A DNA stretch of 64,000 nucleotides from contig JAPOVQ010000029.1 of the NCBI GenBank assembly GCA_026708035.1, positions 1 to 64,000 of the forward strand. The letters run 5' to 3'. Shown here one piece after another: positions 62,042 through 64,000 of the stretch; positions within the stretch are counted from its first letter, which is position 1, and the number at the start of each line of letters is the position of its first letter. The DNA is from Chloroflexota bacterium. Lineage in GTDB: Bacteria; Chloroflexota; UBA11872. The notes below the pieces were generated by a model that saw nothing but the letters and a program-made list of their open reading frames with translations, ran no database searches and was not told the origin of the DNA. The position numbers were made by a program, and so were the translations under genes.

Positions 62042-63311
62042 TGTTAGTTGGCTCGGTCTCGTCGGTATTTTCGTTCTGACCGGATTCTCAGCGCTCGCCA
62101 GCGCCAGCGAGAGCGCGCTCAACGAGACTGCACGCACCGATCTGGAGCCGCCGGCGCCGGATGCTCCGGGTGCTGCGCGGCGCCGTCATGAGCTGCTGAC
62201 GAATCGATTCCGATTCTGGGTCGGACAGCGCCTCAGCGATACGGTTGTGATTCTCGTATCGGCCACGCTCACGGCCACGCTCATGGCCGACGCCTTGACG
62301 GCCGTGATTCCAAACCGTGCCGGGAGCGTGGTCGTTGCCATCGGCGCGCTCGCCGTGCTTCATTCAGGCTTGGCTCGAATCCTGCCGCGCATCCTGGCGC
62401 AGCGGTATCCGCGGACGTTGGCGGAACGGCTCACATTCGTCCCGTGGGTGATCTATGCGGCATCCCTCCCGGTTACCCGACTCTTCGAGAAGCTGCTGAG
62501 CGCGGAGGAACAAGAAGCCTGGAAGGCGCCCGATCCGGAGGACGCCGCCGTCTTGAACGCCGTGGAAGCCGGCACGCGTGAAGGGACGATCGACGCCTAC
62601 GACTCGGCGATGATCGCCAACGTCATTGAACTCGGCGACCGCGTCGCGCGCCAGGTCATGACGCCGCGGCCCGACATCGTGGCCATGCCACGGACGCAGC
62701 CTTTGCGAACGGCGCTGGCGCTGGCCCACGAGCATGGTCTGTCGCGGCTTCCGGTGTACGACGACGACCTCGATTCCGTGATTGGCATTCTTCACGTCCG
62801 CGAGGCGAGCGCCGCGCTGCTGGACGGCCAGCCGCCGTCGGACCTCTCATCCCTCGTTCGTCCGCCGCTCTTCGTGCCGGAGATGCAGCGCGTCGACCTG
62901 CTATTGCGCGAGCTGCGCGCCCGCAACACCCACATGGCGATCGTGGTCAATGAGCACGGCGAGACCGAGGGCCTGGTGACCATCGAGGATCTCCTGGAAG
63001 AGATCGTGGGCGAAATCGAGGATGAGTTCGACTCGCCCGAGGTCCAAATCGAGCCCATCGGCGCCGGAGTCATCGAGACGGACGCGAGCGTTCTCATCAC
63101 CGACGTCAATGAGGCGCTGGGGCTCGAGCTGGCCGCCGATGACGTCGACACGATCGGCGGTCTGGTCTACAACACGATGGGAGCGGTGCCGAATCCGGGC
63201 GACGCCGTGGCCGTCGATGGCGCGGCGCTCGAGGTGCTCACCACGAAAGCCAATCGGATTCTGCGCGTGCGGGTGCGCAAGATTCCCGTGGAGCCGGCTC
63301 ATGGAGGCTGA
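62034..63311 (+). CDS. CNNM/CorC-family membrane protein (DUF21-CBS-CorC_HlyC)
   Basis: A 425-residue protein with a DUF21 membrane domain (three to four helices, 1-150), a CBS pair opening with RQVMTPRPDIVAMPR and containing MAIVVNEHGETEGLVTIEDLLEEIVGEIEDEFD, and a C-terminal CorC_HlyC domain. Relatives are magnesium or other divalent-cation transporters, or once-named haemolysins. TTG 62034 gives the natural N-terminal helix. It is followed by a second DUF21 protein. Confidence 0.9.
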   Translation: MDPVSWLGLVGIFVLTGFSALASASESALNETARTDLEPPAPDAPGAARRRHELLTNRFRFWVGQRLSDTVVILVSATLTATLMADALTAVIPNRAGSVVVAIGALAVLHSGLARILPRILAQRYPRTLAERLTFVPWVIYAASLPVTRLFEKLLSAEEQEAWKAPDPEDAAVLNAVEAGTREGTIDAYDSAMIANVIELGDRVARQVMTPRPDIVAMPRTQPLRTALALAHEHGLSRLPVYDDDLDSVIGILHVREASAALLDGQPPSDLSSLVRPPLFVPEMQRVDLLLRELRARNTHMAIVVNEHGETEGLVTIEDLLEEIVGEIEDEFDSPEVQIEPIGAGVIETDASVLITDVNEALGLELAADDVDTIGGLVYNTMGAVPNPGDAVAVDGAALEVLTTKANRILRVRVRKIPVEPAHGG

Positions 63312-63411
63312 CCAGCCTCCCGATACGGCGTCCGCCGCTAGCTGCCGTACACGAGCCGCCTGCCCGCGCGGCTGGATTTCGTCGGCCTAGGGTCACGCAG
63401 GGAACACCGCT

Positions 63412-64000
63412 ATAGAAATCTTCGTCGGCCTCGCGGTGTTCGTGGTGCTCATCGCGATCAACGCCCTCTTTGCCGGAGGCCAGTTCGCGTTGGTCGCGGT
63501 GGATCGCTATCGCATCGACGACATGGTCAGCCGCAACGTCCGCGGCGCACGTCCGGTGCAGCAGGCCCTGCGGACGCTCTCGTTCCAGCTCTCGGGCGCA
63601 CAGCTCGGAATCACCATCAGCTCTCTGATTCTGGGATGGGTCGTCGACGGCGCACTGTCGCCATTGCTCCGGCCACTGCTGGGCTGGCTGCCGCCCGGGG
63701 CCATCGGCGCCGCAACCGCGGCAATCGCCCTCACGCTCGCAACCGCGCTGCAAATGGTCTTTGGCGAGCTGGCGCCGAAGAATCTGGCGATCGCACGGCC
63801 CGCCCGCACCGCCGTCGTCTTCGTCCCGCCCGTGGTGCTCATCAACACCCTGGCAGGCCCCCTCATCCGCTTACTGAATGCGGCGGCCAACTGGTCCATG
63901 CAGCGCGTGGGGATTCAGCCGCGCGAGGAGCTCCCCGGCGTTGAGTCGCTGGAGGAGCTGCGAAGCACGCTCCGCTGGGCGGCGCTGGAGGGTGAGATCG
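63412..64000 (+). CDS. CNNM/DUF21 membrane protein, second copy (cut by window end)
   Basis: The frame is open to the window edge and encodes at least 196 residues of DUF21 domain: INALFAGGQFALVAVDRYRI, QLSGAQLGITISSLILGW and QMVFGELAPKNLAIA are family hallmarks. No ATG, GTG or TTG precedes the first helix: the natural N-terminus (EIFVGLAVFVVLIAIN) is reached at ATA 63412, eight bases after AGGGA, while the first standard start, GTG 63436, would trim eight residues of the first helix. The CBS domains should lie beyond the window. Confidence 0.82.
   Translation, partial: MEIFVGLAVFVVLIAINALFAGGQFALVAVDRYRIDDMVSRNVRGARPVQQALRTLSFQLSGAQLGITISSLILGWVVDGALSPLLRPLLGWLPPGAIGAATAAIALTLATALQMVFGELAPKNLAIARPARTAVVFVPPVVLINTLAGPLIRLLNAAANWSMQRVGIQPREELPGVESLEELRSTLRWAALEGEI

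Overview
The window is GC-rich, gene-dense bacterial chromosome with no mobile element, CRISPR array, rRNA operon or defence locus that I could find. Gene content and order suggest a member of the Chloroflexota: a coaD / coiled-coil protein / yceD / rpmF / fabD / fabG run, rpsU-yqeY, the rpmE-DUF1385-prfA-prmC block, Rex beside a 12-subunit-type complex I cluster, and a guanylate kinase P-loop ending GKD. The phylum call is an inference from gene order and has moderate-to-low confidence.

Layout. 1-2.5 kb: end of serS, a cysteine-synthase-like gene and a xylose-isomerase-fold protein (+). 2.5-6.5 kb: a two-gene ABC exporter and an orphan hydantoinase/oxoprolinase A subunit (-). 6.8-8.0 kb: an orphan lipoprotein solute-binding protein (+). 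8.1-12.4 kb: two tandem, closely related GH42 proteins (-). 12.5-25.2 kb: rex, a probable Rex operator, then nuoA-C-D-G-H-I-J-K-L-M-N (+), with nuoB, nuoE and nuoF absent. 25.2-30.6 kb: a class III aminotransferase and a fatty-acid block (fabF-accB-bioY-acpP on -, fabH on +). 30.6-34.0 kb: a class I aminotransferase, a HIT protein, lepB and an RluA-type pseudouridine synthase. 34.0-44.8 kb: twelve co-directional minus-strand genes, FakA-like / recG / rsmD / coaD / coiled-coil protein / yceD / rpmF / fabD / fabG / accC / nusB / tatC. 44.8-57.3 kb: rpmB (+), then thirteen minus-strand genes from a WecA-like transferase to rpe (rpmE, DUF1385, prfA, prmC, gmk, priA, def, fmt, two YugP-like peptidases, rlmN). 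57.3-64 kb: rpsU, yqeY, ybeY, ispE, tRNA-Gln, glmU, prs and two CNNM/CorC-type membrane proteins, the last cut by the window end (+).

How they fit together. Most of the window is housekeeping: respiration (Rex sensing NADH/NAD+ next to complex I), type II fatty-acid synthesis split over two loci (with biotin uptake tied to the biotin carrier subunit), translation and ribosome maturation, protein export (TatC, LepB), replication restart and recombination (PriA, RecG), and cell-envelope precursors (GlmU, WecA-like, IspE). The accessory-looking part is 2.5-12.4 kb.

The strongest unusual signals are: a Rex-box-like palindrome exactly between rex and nuoA; a complex I cluster without nuoB/E/F; a PriA whose helicase motifs are degenerate while all eight zinc cysteines remain; two GH42 paralogues that both lack the usual Asn-Glu acid/base pair; and a conserved coiled-coil gene whose natural start appears to be AUC behind a perfect Shine-Dalgarno. 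I did not find a clearly novel multi-gene system.
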